This document shows, piece after piece, positions 28,290 through 36,539 of a DNA stretch of 48,791 nucleotides. Position 1 is the stretch's first letter; every line of letters begins with the position of its first letter. Source of the DNA: Pseudovibrio sp. Ad37 (GTDB lineage: Bacteria > Pseudomonadota > Alphaproteobacteria > Rhizobiales > Stappiaceae). The notes below the pieces were generated by a model. That model was not told the origin of the DNA. It saw only the letters and a list, made by a program, of their open reading frames with translations, and made no database searches. Position numbers and translations under genes: made by a program. Location: assembly GCF_001623075.1 (NCBI RefSeq), contig NZ_LMCF01000027.1, positions 1 through 48,791 on the forward strand, given 5' to 3'.

Positions 28290-29812
28290 GTTCGCTTCCC
28301 GGTGTTGCCGCGGCATTTCTTGTCGCGGCACTCATACTTGGCACGTTGGCCGCGGTTGCCTTGCGAGCCGAAGCGGGTCACGGCTTTTCCTCTTCCGATT
28401 GGGCCGCTCTCAAGTTTACGCTCACGCAGGCCGTGCTTTCTGCTGTGATCAGTGTTGCGTTGGCAGTGCCGGTTGCGCGCGCCCTGGCGCGACGGCGGTT
28501 TCCGGGCCGCAGTTTGCTCATTGCACTGCTCGGTGCCCCCTTCATTCTACCAGTTATCGTTGCCATTCTTGGGTTACTACAGGTGTTTGGCCGTGCGGGC
28601 TGGATATCTGATGTGCTTGTTTATTTTGGTGCTTCACCCATTCGCATTTATGGCCTCCACGGTGTTGTGGTGGCTCATGTTTTCTTCAACCTTCCGCTTG
28701 CAACCCGATTGATTTTACAAGGGTGGCAAGAAATCCCTTCAGAGCGTTTTCGCCTTGCTGCACAGCTGGGGTGTGATGGAAAAGCTCTGTTTCGACTGAT
28801 CGAACTCCCCATGCTCGCGCGCATTTTACCCGGTGCACTGGCTGTGATCTTTGCTATCTGCCTGACAAGCTTTGCTATTGCTCTGACACTTGGTGGTGGG
28901 CCACGGGCGACAACCATTGAGCTGGCGATCTATCAGGCATTTACATATGACTTTGATCTTGGACGGGCCGCGCTGCTTTCTGCATTGCAACTCACGCTCA
29001 CTGCTGCAGCAGCCTTTGCAGCCCTAAAGCTTTCGCGCGGTGAAGGGTTTGGTGCAGGACTGGACCGAGCGATCCGGCGCTGGGATGGTGGTGCACCTGT
29101 TGCAGACGCCTTCTGGATTTTGCTTGCAACATTCTTTTTGCTTTTGCCGCTCAGTGCCGTTGTTCTTTCAGGCCTTAGCGGTCTGTTTCTGGTGCCCTTT
29201 ATTGTGTTGAAGGCGGCGCTTGTTTCCGTTGCTGTCGCTGCGGCCAGCACGGTGATCTTGTTGCTGTTCGCATTGCCTATGGCAGCAGCCGTTGCCGTTC
29301 GCCGACATAGCGTGGTTGAGCTTGTCGGAATTTTGGGGTTGGCAGCGTCTCCACTGGTGATCGGAACGGGCTTGTTTATCATCATACGCCCGTGGGCAAA
29401 CCCGTCTGACCTTGCTCTTCCTGTGACGGCACTGGTCAACGCGGCGATGGCATTGCCGTTTGCGCTTCGTATTCTAGTCCCTGCAGCGCGGGATACCGTT
29501 TCGCGTCATGGACGGTTGGCCTTGTCATTGAACATGGAAGGTTGGGTGTTCTTCTCACGCGTCCTCATTCCACGTATGCGACCCCAAATCGGGTTTGCTG
29601 CAGGGCTTGCAGCAGCACTTTCCATGGGAGATCTTGGCGTGATTACCCTGTTTGCAGATCCGGAAATTGCAACGCTGCCTCTACAGATCTATCGCTTGAT
29701 GGGGGCATACAAAATGCAGGCAGCAGCTGGCGGCGCCCTTTTACTGCTTGTGCTTTCAATGGCACTATTCTGGATTTTAGACCGAGGAGGCCGCTGGCAT
29801 GCTGAAGCTTAA
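28265..29812 (+). CDS. thiP: thiamine ABC transporter permease
   Basis: Inner-membrane permease, 515 residues, with two fused permease halves and about twelve transmembrane segments, as is standard for ThiP. Each half has an EAA-type loop: WQEIPSERFRLAAQLGCDG in the N-half and ALSLNMEGWVFFSRVLIPRM in the C-half. ATG 28265 lies within the end of thiB, and the gene overlaps thiQ by 14 nt, so the three genes are translationally coupled. Confidence 0.92.
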   Translation: MARSAQPVSSLPGVAAAFLVAALILGTLAAVALRAEAGHGFSSSDWAALKFTLTQAVLSAVISVALAVPVARALARRRFPGRSLLIALLGAPFILPVIVAILGLLQVFGRAGWISDVLVYFGASPIRIYGLHGVVVAHVFFNLPLATRLILQGWQEIPSERFRLAAQLGCDGKALFRLIELPMLARILPGALAVIFAICLTSFAIALTLGGGPRATTIELAIYQAFTYDFDLGRAALLSALQLTLTAAAAFAALKLSRGEGFGAGLDRAIRRWDGGAPVADAFWILLATFFLLLPLSAVVLSGLSGLFLVPFIVLKAALVSVAVAAASTVILLLFALPMAAAVAVRRHSVVELVGILGLAASPLVIGTGLFIIIRPWANPSDLALPVTALVNAAMALPFALRILVPAARDTVSRHGRLALSLNMEGWVFFSRVLIPRMRPQIGFAAGLAAALSMGDLGVITLFADPEIATLPLQIYRLMGAYKMQAAAGGALLLLVLSMALFWILDRGGRWHAEA

Positions 29813-30491
29813 CTCTTGTCTCATTGCCAATGGCGCGTTTGAGTTGCATGCCAATTTATACGTTGAAGCTGGCAACAGCGTCGCCGTTATTGGCCCCTCC
29901 GGCGCAGGGAAATCAACTCTGCTTGAGGCCATCGCTGGATTCCGCGAGATATCGCAGGGGCAGCTTTTCTGGAAAGAAGGTGAGCTCACCAAACAGGTTC
30001 CGGGAAAACGCCCAATCGCCATGCTGTTTCAAGATGGCAACCTGTTTCCTCACTTAACTGCCGCCCAAAACGTGGCTCTTGGTTTGCGGCCTAACGGAAG
30101 GCTCTCAAAGCCTGAGCAAGAGCAAGTCACAGCAGCTCTTTCACGGGTTGGACTGGCAGCTATGGGAGAACGTAAGCCAGCTGAGCTATCCGGTGGCCAA
30201 CAAAGCCGCGTCGCGCTTGCACGCGTTTTGGTTCAGCACCGTGATCTGTTGTTACTCGACGAGCCCTTCGCTGCCCTCGGCCCTGCTCTTAAGGCCGAAA
30301 TGCTGGATCTTGTCGCGGAGCTCATCGCAGAAACTGGCACGACGCTTCTTATGGTCAGCCACGACCCACAAGACGCCCGCCGCATCACGAACAAAGCAAT
30401 CCTCGTCGCCGACGGATCAGCGCACCCACCTGCTGAAACCCAACAACTTCTCGACAACCCACCGCAAGCATTGCGAGAGTATTTGGGGTAG
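29799..30491 (+). CDS. thiQ: thiamine ABC transporter ATP-binding protein
   Basis: ATPase that powers thiamine import, 230 residues, normal for ThiQ. Walker A is GPSGAGKST, the signature is LSGGQQSRVALAR, Walker B is DLLLLDEPFAALG and the switch His is in SHDPQDA. The start overlaps thiP. Last gene of the riboswitch-controlled operon; only six bases separate it from the convergent DUF1330 gene. Confidence 0.93.
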   Translation: MLKLNSCLIANGAFELHANLYVEAGNSVAVIGPSGAGKSTLLEAIAGFREISQGQLFWKEGELTKQVPGKRPIAMLFQDGNLFPHLTAAQNVALGLRPNGRLSKPEQEQVTAALSRVGLAAMGERKPAELSGGQQSRVALARVLVQHRDLLLLDEPFAALGPALKAEMLDLVAELIAETGTTLLMVSHDPQDARRITNKAILVADGSAHPPAETQQLLDNPPQALREYLG

Positions 30492-30497
30492 GGGAAC

Positions 30498-30788
30498 TTA
30501 CTCCATTCCCTCAACGATCATGATATCCGCCAGAGCTGCGGTTTTGCGGTGGGTTTTGGCTTCTTGGTATTCTGGGGAGTGGTAGCAGGCCAGGGCTTGT
30601 TCCATGGTGTCGAATTCGATGACGACATTGCGGGGATGTGTGGTGCCTTCCAGGTGTTCGGTTTTTCCGCCGCGGGCGAGGAAGCGGGCGCCGTATTTTT
30701 GGAAGGCGGCTGGAGCGGCCTGGGTGTAGTTTGTGTAGGCGTCAGCGTCCGTGACTGTGACGTGGGCAATCCAGTAGGCTTTAGGCAT
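30498..30788 (-). CDS. DUF1330 family protein
   Basis: 96 residues, a small cytoplasmic ferredoxin-like fold protein of the DUF1330 group, recognised from KAYWIAHVTVTDADAYTNY, GGKTEHLEG and VVIEFDTMEQALACYHSPEY. Its start overlaps the GntR stop by one base (TAATG), so it is translated with the regulator. Biochemistry is not established for the family. Its pairing with a catabolic regulator suggests an accessory role in the adjoining betaine pathway. Confidence 0.88.
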   Translation of the reverse strand: MPKAYWIAHVTVTDADAYTNYTQAAPAAFQKYGARFLARGGKTEHLEGTTHPRNVVIEFDTMEQALACYHSPEYQEAKTHRKTAALADIMIVEGME

Positions 30789-31486
30789 TATTTTTCGCTT
30801 TTACTCAGCTCTGCAGTCAGAAGGGTTTTGGCAATATTTGCGGCTTCCGTCAGGTGTAACTGAATGGCAGCTGCAGCGGCTTGAGGGTCGTTTGTGTCGA
30901 TTGCAGAGAAGATTTTTTCGATCCGCTTGTAACCTGCATCATGGCGGTCACGAGTACCCAAAGTCATTGCGCGCAGACGGCTGATGCGGCCGTTGAGTCG
31001 CTGTACCACTTCCCATGCAACGTTTTGGCCGCTGATATCAAAAATGCACTGATAGAATAATGTTGTTGCTTCAAACAGGTCGTTTGTTTCGCCACTGCTG
31101 TAGGCCAACTTAAGCTGAGCGAGTGCTTTGCCAAGTTTTTTCTTATCCCCATCTTTGGCCAGTTCTGCGCATTTTTGTGCGGCGCTGGTCTCCAAAAGCA
31201 TACGGATTTCGTAGATCTGTTGCGCGTTTTCCCAATCCAGTTTTGCAACAATCGGGCCTTTGTTTGGGAGTATCTCAACAAGGCCTTCTGCTTCAAGATA
31301 TCGGATTGTTTCCCTTACAACTGAACGGCTTACACCAAGCTGGTCGCAGAGCGGACGCTCGACTAGGCGGTCACCTGACTGGAAGTGGCCGGCAATGATA
31401 GCGGCTCTCATTTTCTCAAGAGCCATATCGCGGAGCGTCATAGTAGGACGCTCAATCTTTAAAGGATTATTTGCAGTAGAGATCAT
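30788..31486 (-). CDS. GntR-family (FCD) regulator of the adjacent catabolic cluster
   Basis: 232 residues. The N-terminal winged helix has GDRLVERPLCDQLGVSRSVV followed by RETIRYLEAEGLVE. The C-terminal helical FCD effector domain spans about 90-225, with LLETSAAQKCAEL and the metal/ligand-type histidine in RDRHDAG. Start 31486 is taken; ATG 31438 is possible because neither has a clear ribosome site. It is divergent from the tgn-like operon across a 111-bp gap holding a perfect palindrome. FCD regulators are usually repressors released by a pathway metabolite. The probable counterpart is TgnR. Confidence 0.85.
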   Translation of the reverse strand: MISTANNPLKIERPTMTLRDMALEKMRAAIIAGHFQSGDRLVERPLCDQLGVSRSVVRETIRYLEAEGLVEILPNKGPIVAKLDWENAQQIYEIRMLLETSAAQKCAELAKDGDKKKLGKALAQLKLAYSSGETNDLFEATTLFYQCIFDISGQNVAWEVVQRLNGRISRLRAMTLGTRDRHDAGYKRIEKIFSAIDTNDPQAAAAAIQLHLTEAANIAKTLLTAELSKSEK

Positions 31487-31528
31487 GGCAGCAATCTAGC
31501 TCGCGTTGACTTCATTCGCAAGAAGGTA

Positions 31529-31560
31529 TTGACATACGGTATTATGGTATACCATCTTAT
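31529..31560 (+). promoter_or_regulatory. promoter with GntR-type palindrome
   Basis: TTGACA at 31529-31534 is a consensus -35 element. The perfect 12-bp palindrome ATGGTATACCAT at 31544-31555 overlaps the spacer and -10 zone, with TCTTAT after it. TGGTATACCA-like sites are typical of FadR-type GntR repressors, so binding of the 30788-31486 product would block the operon that starts at 31598. Confidence 0.65.
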
Positions 31561-31597
31561 CACCATTGAATTTGACAGTGGAATGAACGGAAGACCA

Positions 31598-32206
31598 ATG
31601 CCAGCAGAGATACGCAAGACACTTCTTCACGTGGAAGACACGCTGATTGAAGGTGGCAAGAAAGCAGAGACCCCATTGCGGATGATTGCGGCAGTTGCTG
31701 TTGTCAAGAACCCATGGGCTGGGCAGGGCTTTGTTGAAGATCTGCGTCCGGGCATCCATGATGTTGCACCAGATGTTGGCAAGTTGCTGACGGATATGAT
31801 CATCAACTTCGCAGGTTCTGGTGAGGCTGTTGAAGGATACGGCAAGGCAGCTGTTGTTGGTGTGAATGGTGAAGTTGAGCATGCCTCCGCGCTCATTCAC
31901 ACGCTGCAATTTGGCAATTTTTACCGTGAAGCTGTTGGCGCCAAAACCTATCTGGCGTTCTGTAACACCCGCGCTGGTGTAAACGCTCCGATCATGATTC
32001 CGCTGATGGACAAGAATGACGGTGGCCGCCGTTCACACTATCTCACCATTCAGCTTGCTATTCCGGATGCACCGGGTCCAGATGAAATCGTCATCGCACT
32101 GGGAGCGTCACTCTCAGGACGCCCGCACCACCGGATTGGTGATCGTTATCAGGACCTTAAGGAGTTGGGACATGACGTTGACAACCCTGCAGCTGTCACA
32201 TCCTAA
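31598..32206 (+). CDS. amino acid synthesis family protein (DUF1185)
   Basis: 202 residues, start 31598 (MPAEIRKTLLHVEDTL) with GGAAGA just upstream. The sequence MPAEIRK..HVEDTLIEGG, VAVVKNPWAG, VEHASALIHTLQFGN and NTRAGVNAPI matches the DUF1185 'amino acid synthesis' family, whose activity is not established. It is the first gene of the catabolic operon and overlaps the hydrolase by 35 nt. The published trigonelline pathway includes a conserved hypothetical protein assisting the last step; this is one candidate, an inference from position only. Confidence 0.85.
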   Translation: MPAEIRKTLLHVEDTLIEGGKKAETPLRMIAAVAVVKNPWAGQGFVEDLRPGIHDVAPDVGKLLTDMIINFAGSGEAVEGYGKAAVVGVNGEVEHASALIHTLQFGNFYREAVGAKTYLAFCNTRAGVNAPIMIPLMDKNDGGRRSHYLTIQLAIPDAPGPDEIVIALGASLSGRPHHRIGDRYQDLKELGHDVDNPAAVTS

Positions 32207-32978
32207 GGGCACAGTTTGCTACCGTGAGGTTGGCGAAGGTGAGCCGCTTGTGCTGGTCCACGGGGTTGGCATGCAGGATGCTTCTTGGGAACCGCAAATC
32301 GAGCACTTTGCGAAAACGCATCGTGTTATTGCGGTAAACATGCCGGGGCATGGAGGAAGCACTGCGCTTCCTCAAGGCTCTCAGTTGGAAGATTATGTAG
32401 CGTGGCTGCATGCGACGATCTCAGCGCTTGGATTTGAACAGGTGAATCTTGCCGGTCACTCCATGGGTGCATTGATCAGCGGTGGTTACGCAGCAACGTA
32501 CCCGGAACGCGTAAAACGCGTTGCTTTGTTGAACGGTGTTTACCGCAGATCTCCTGAAGCTCGCAGTGCTGTGGAGGCGCGGGCTAAGGAAATCGCAGAG
32601 GGCAACATCAACATCGACGGACCTTTGAGCCGTTGGTTTAGTGAGAGCACTGCGGATCAGCAGGCGAAAGAAAAAGTCGGCAAATGGCTCCGGGAGGTTG
32701 ATCCGGTTGGCTATGCAGTCACTTACAACGCATTTGCACATGGGGACGTGACCTATGCTGACAAATGGAAGGAAATCAGATGCCCGGCGCTTTTGCTGAC
32801 GGGTGATGGTGATCCGAACTCCACCAAGGAAATGGCGGTGGATATGGCCAAGGCAGCGCAGGACGGCATGGTCTGCATCATTGAAGGCCATCGTCATATG
32901 GCCAATCTGACAGCACCGGAACAAGTCAACGCCGCAATGGCAAGCTGGTTAAAACAGCCAATAAGAACAAACGGATAG
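32172..32978 (+). CDS. tgnD: alpha/beta hydrolase, TgnD-like (MFMS hydrolase)
   Basis: 268 residues, start ATG 32172 with AAGGAG upstream, overlapping the DUF1185 gene. It has an oxyanion region LVLVHGVGMQDASW (27-40), nucleophile Ser97 in LAGHSMGAL, acid near Asp212/Asp214 in LLLTGDGDPNS and catalytic His242 in GHRHMAN. By cluster context it would split the N-methylformamido-methylene succinate intermediate into CO2, methylamine, formate and succinate semialdehyde, as TgnD does in Acinetobacter. The fold is certain; the specific reaction is inferred. Confidence 0.75.
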   Translation: MTLTTLQLSHPKGTVCYREVGEGEPLVLVHGVGMQDASWEPQIEHFAKTHRVIAVNMPGHGGSTALPQGSQLEDYVAWLHATISALGFEQVNLAGHSMGALISGGYAATYPERVKRVALLNGVYRRSPEARSAVEARAKEIAEGNINIDGPLSRWFSESTADQQAKEKVGKWLREVDPVGYAVTYNAFAHGDVTYADKWKEIRCPALLLTGDGDPNSTKEMAVDMAKAAQDGMVCIIEGHRHMANLTAPEQVNAAMASWLKQPIRTNG

Positions 32979-32995
32979 AAAGGGGGATCTACCCG

Positions 32996-33913
32996 ATGAC
33001 AGCGATGGACCCACGTACATTGAGGAATGCATTTGGTACATTCCTTACCGGTGTTACGGTTGTGACAGCCCACGGCCAGGATGGTGAGCCGCTTGGCTTT
33101 ACAGCAAATTCCTTTTCAAGCGTTTCTCTGGATCCGCCATTGTTGCTGGTGTGTCTTGCGAAGAGCTCCAGCAATTATGATGCGTTGACTGATGCATCCG
33201 GTTTTGCTGTCAATATTCTGGCAGAAACCCAGAAGGATGTGTCCAACACCTTTGCCAGCCGTGTTGAAGACCGTTTTGCGACTGTTGACTGGAAAGTTGG
33301 TCCTCACGGGTCGCCGGTTCTTTCCGATGTTGCTGCGTGGTTTGATTGCTCAATGCACAATGTGGTGGACGCGGGTGACCATGCAATTCTGATTGGTGAA
33401 GTAAAGGCTTTTGAGACCGGTGTTGCCAATGGTCTGGGTTACGCACGCGGTGCATATTTTACTGCCACACAAGAAGTCAGTTCCATTCAGGTAGATAGTG
33501 AAACCGTTGTGAGCGCTCTCTTGGAACGAGACAAAAAAGTGCTGTTTTTTGAAGATGATGCAGGCCAACTGCGATTGCCAACGCGCAATGTCAGCAAAGG
33601 CACACCAACCAAAGAACTTACAGCATTACTGGAAGAGGTCGGTGTCCCGTCTTCTGTCGGCTTCATTTACTCCGTCTACGAAGATGAAGAAGCGAATGCC
33701 CAGCATCTGGCTTTCCATTGCTCAGCCGGTGAAGGGGCCAGCCAGTCTGGAAACTTCCTTGCTTTGACAGATGATGTGCTGGCGCGCGTACAGGATGCTG
33801 CCACACAGAAAATGCTGGGCCGGTTTGCGAAGGAGACTCAGAAGGGCAATTTCGGCATCTATTTTGGAAATCATGAAAACGGCGAAGTGCGCAAAATCGC
33901 ACTGGGAGAGTAA
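32996..33913 (+). CDS. tgnB: flavin reductase with C-terminal extension, TgnB-like
   Basis: 305 residues. The N-terminal half (1-165) is a flavin reductase domain of the HpaC type: RNAFGTFLTGVTVVTA, GFTANSFSSVSLDPPLLLVCL and ANGLGYARGAYF. It uses NAD(P)H to supply reduced flavin to the oxygenase encoded next. A second domain of about 140 residues follows (VSALLERDKKVLFFEDDAG to the end). It is not in simple reductases and slightly recalls a Nudix-like or regulatory module. GGGGG upstream supports the start. Gene order and partner match the two-component trigonelline oxygenase TgnAB. Confidence 0.78.
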   Translation: MTAMDPRTLRNAFGTFLTGVTVVTAHGQDGEPLGFTANSFSSVSLDPPLLLVCLAKSSSNYDALTDASGFAVNILAETQKDVSNTFASRVEDRFATVDWKVGPHGSPVLSDVAAWFDCSMHNVVDAGDHAILIGEVKAFETGVANGLGYARGAYFTATQEVSSIQVDSETVVSALLERDKKVLFFEDDAGQLRLPTRNVSKGTPTKELTALLEEVGVPSSVGFIYSVYEDEEANAQHLAFHCSAGEGASQSGNFLALTDDVLARVQDAATQKMLGRFAKETQKGNFGIYFGNHENGEVRKIALGE

Positions 33914-33916
33914 GCC

Positions 33917-34963
33917 ATGAAATTTTCACTTTTCATCCATCTTGAGCGCATTTCCGCTGATGAGAGCCAGCAAAAGCTCTATGACGAGTTTCTGCAGCTT
34001 TGTGAGATTGCAGACAAAGGCGGCATGCATGCGATCTGGACTGGTGAACACCATGGCATGAACTTCACCATTGCGCCGAACCCTTTCATCAACCTTGTAG
34101 ATCTGGCACGGCGGACCGAAAATGTACGTCTTGGAACAGGAACTGTCATCGCCCCTTTCTGGCATCCAATCAAGCTGGCTGGCGAAGCAGCTATGGCGGA
34201 TATCATTATGGATGGCCGTCTTGAGCTGGGTATTGCTCGTGGTGCCTACAGTTTTGAATATGAACGCATGATCCCGGGCCTTGATGCGTGGGAAGCTGGT
34301 CAGCGCATGCGCGAGTTGGTTCCTGCCGTCAAAAAGCTCTGGGATGGTGATTATGCTCATGAAGGTGAGTATTGGCAGTTCCCGAAAACGACATCTGCAC
34401 CACAACCAATGCAGGATCCGCACCCACCTGTCTGGGTTGCTGCGCGTGATCCAAACTCCCATGATTTCGCTGTGGCGCATGGTTGTAACGTGCAGGTTAC
34501 GCCGCTTTGGAACGGCGACGATGAAGTTGAAAGCCTCATGGAGCGCTTCAACGATGCTTGTGAGAAGAGCCCGTCTGTTCCACGCCCGAAAATTATGTTG
34601 CTGCGCCACACCTATGTTGGTGGTGATGAAGCGGATGTTCAGCAGGGTGCTGAAGAGGTCAACCGTTTCTACAACTACTTTGGTGCATGGTTCAAAAACG
34701 AACGCCCAATCACTCAGGGTCTTATTGAGCCGCTCAGCGACGAAGATATTGCGAACCACCCCTTCTACAGCGCGGAGCAGATGCGTACCAACAATGTGAT
34801 CGGTACGTCTGACAAAGTCATCGAGCGCCTGAAGCACTACGAAGACCTTGGCTACGATGAATACTCATTCTGGATTGATAGCGGCATGACGTTTGAGCGC
34901 AAGAAAGCCTCTCTTGAACGCTTCATCAATGAAGTGATGCCTGCTTTCCAAAAGGATGCATGA
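33917..34963 (+). CDS. tgnA: luciferase-like flavin monooxygenase, TgnA-like ring-opening oxygenase
   Basis: 348 residues, LLM-class TIM barrel using reduced flavin and O2. Typical stretches are MKFSLFIHLERIS, IWTGEHHGMNF, VRLGTGTVIAPFWHP and ELGIARGAYSFEYERM. It lies three bases after the reductase gene and overlaps the aldehyde dehydrogenase start (ATGATG over the TGA). In the trigonelline pathway TgnA with TgnB cleaves the C5-C6 bond of the N-methylpyridinium ring directly. Assignment rests on family plus a matching gene set; homarine or another N-methyl heterocycle remains possible as the substrate. Confidence 0.78.
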   Translation: MKFSLFIHLERISADESQQKLYDEFLQLCEIADKGGMHAIWTGEHHGMNFTIAPNPFINLVDLARRTENVRLGTGTVIAPFWHPIKLAGEAAMADIIMDGRLELGIARGAYSFEYERMIPGLDAWEAGQRMRELVPAVKKLWDGDYAHEGEYWQFPKTTSAPQPMQDPHPPVWVAARDPNSHDFAVAHGCNVQVTPLWNGDDEVESLMERFNDACEKSPSVPRPKIMLLRHTYVGGDEADVQQGAEEVNRFYNYFGAWFKNERPITQGLIEPLSDEDIANHPFYSAEQMRTNNVIGTSDKVIERLKHYEDLGYDEYSFWIDSGMTFERKKASLERFINEVMPAFQKDA

Positions 34964-36429
34964 TGAAACGCTTCCAGCACTATATCGATGGTCGTTTTGA
35001 AGATGGCTCAGCGCAATTTCAAAGTCTGGACCCGGCAACAGGTCAGCCTTGGGCAGAAATGCCCGAGGCGCGGACTGAGGATGTAAACCGTGCTGTTGCT
35101 GCAGCTGAGCGGGCTTTCTTTGATCCTGCCTGGAGCAGCCTGACAGCAACACAGCGCGGCAAGCTGCTTTACAAACTGGCAGATCTGGTTGAGGCGAATG
35201 CGCCTAAGCTGGCACAGTTGGAAACGCAGGACACCGGGAAGATCATCCGCGAAACATCTGCCCAGGTGGCATATGTAGCGGACTACTATCGGTATTATGC
35301 TGGCTTGGCAGATAAGATTGAAGGGGCTCACCTTCCAATCGACAAGCAGGACATGGAAGTCTGGCTACGCCGTGAACCTGTTGGTGTGGTGGCTGCCATT
35401 GTTCCGTGGAATAATCAGTTGTTCCTGTCCGCTGTTAAGATTGGCCCTGCACTGGCTGCCGGCTGTACGTTGATTGTGAAAGCGTCTGAAGAAGGACCTT
35501 CACCGCTTTTGGAGTTTGCCAAGCTGATTGAAGAAGCTGGTTTCCCGAAAGGTGTGGTCAACATCATCACCGGGTTTGGTGCCGAATGCGGACAGGTGCT
35601 GACATCGCATCCGTCCGTGGCTCATGTCGCGTTTACTGGCGGACCGGAAACTGCAAAGCACATCGTGCGCAATTCTGCGGAAAACCTTGCCAGCACGTCG
35701 CTAGAACTGGGCGGCAAATCTCCGTTTATTGTGTTTGAAGATGCTGATATCGACAGCGCCGTAAATGCGCAGATATCCGGCATTTTTGCAGCAACAGGCC
35801 AAAGCTGTGTTGCAGGTTCTCGTCTGATCATCGCAAAAAGCATCAAGGACGAGTTTCTTGCTCGTTTGAAGGCCAAAGCTGAAGCCGTCGTCATCGGGCA
35901 TCCGCAGGATATGGCAACAGAGGTTGGCCCTTTGTGCAGTCAGCGCCAGCGCGATCACATTAATGCAGTGATCAAAGCTTCTGTTGACGCTGGTGCGACG
36001 GTGCTGACCGGTGGTGTGGATTGCGATCGTGATGGCTTCTACTTCCCACCAACCATTCTGGATTGCTCAAAGGTGCCGAATGCCCCTTGTGTGACAACCG
36101 AACTGTTTGGCCCAGTGCTTTCTGTTCTCACTTTTGAGACAGAGGCTGAAGCCCTGCAGATGGCGAACGATACAAAATTTGGCCTGGCTTCCGGCATCTT
36201 TACGCAAAGCCTGACGCGGGCACATCGCATGATAAAGGGCATTCGCTCCGGCATCGTGTGGGTGAACACCTATCGCGCAGTTTCCCCTGTTGCTCCGTTT
36301 GGTGGACAGGGACTTTCCGGCCATGGCCGCGAAGGCGGACTGCAGGCAGCCTTGGATTACACAACAGTCAAAACAGTTTGGTTGCGCACCTCTGATGATC
36401 CGATACCGGACCCATTCGTTATGCGCTGA
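34960..36429 (+). CDS. tgnC: aldehyde dehydrogenase, TgnC-like (MFMB dehydrogenase)
   Basis: 489 residues, NAD(P)-dependent aldehyde dehydrogenase with the N-terminal cofactor motif VPWNNQ, general base Glu249 in LELGGKSPF and nucleophile Cys283 in GQSCVAGSR. The start overlaps the monooxygenase stop, so it is tightly coupled. In the trigonelline scheme this enzyme oxidises the hydroxybutyrolactone (masked aldehyde) product of ring opening to the succinate derivative. The family is certain and the substrate is from context. Confidence 0.78.
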   Translation: MMKRFQHYIDGRFEDGSAQFQSLDPATGQPWAEMPEARTEDVNRAVAAAERAFFDPAWSSLTATQRGKLLYKLADLVEANAPKLAQLETQDTGKIIRETSAQVAYVADYYRYYAGLADKIEGAHLPIDKQDMEVWLRREPVGVVAAIVPWNNQLFLSAVKIGPALAAGCTLIVKASEEGPSPLLEFAKLIEEAGFPKGVVNIITGFGAECGQVLTSHPSVAHVAFTGGPETAKHIVRNSAENLASTSLELGGKSPFIVFEDADIDSAVNAQISGIFAATGQSCVAGSRLIIAKSIKDEFLARLKAKAEAVVIGHPQDMATEVGPLCSQRQRDHINAVIKASVDAGATVLTGGVDCDRDGFYFPPTILDCSKVPNAPCVTTELFGPVLSVLTFETEAEALQMANDTKFGLASGIFTQSLTRAHRMIKGIRSGIVWVNTYRAVSPVAPFGGQGLSGHGREGGLQAALDYTTVKTVWLRTSDDPIPDPFVMR

Positions 36430-36539
36430 GAACAGGGAGAACCCCATCCGTAGCTCCTGTTCAGCAGGGGTTGGAGATAAGCCGGTGGTGAAACCCGGCA
36501 TGGACACAATGTCCGATTAATTTAGCCTGGGAGGGAACT

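Noticed and set aside
36430-36539. A possible hairpin (AACCCC with GGGGTT) between the aldehyde dehydrogenase and BCCT genes.
   Set aside because: Only six pairs with a large loop and no T run; not a credible terminator.
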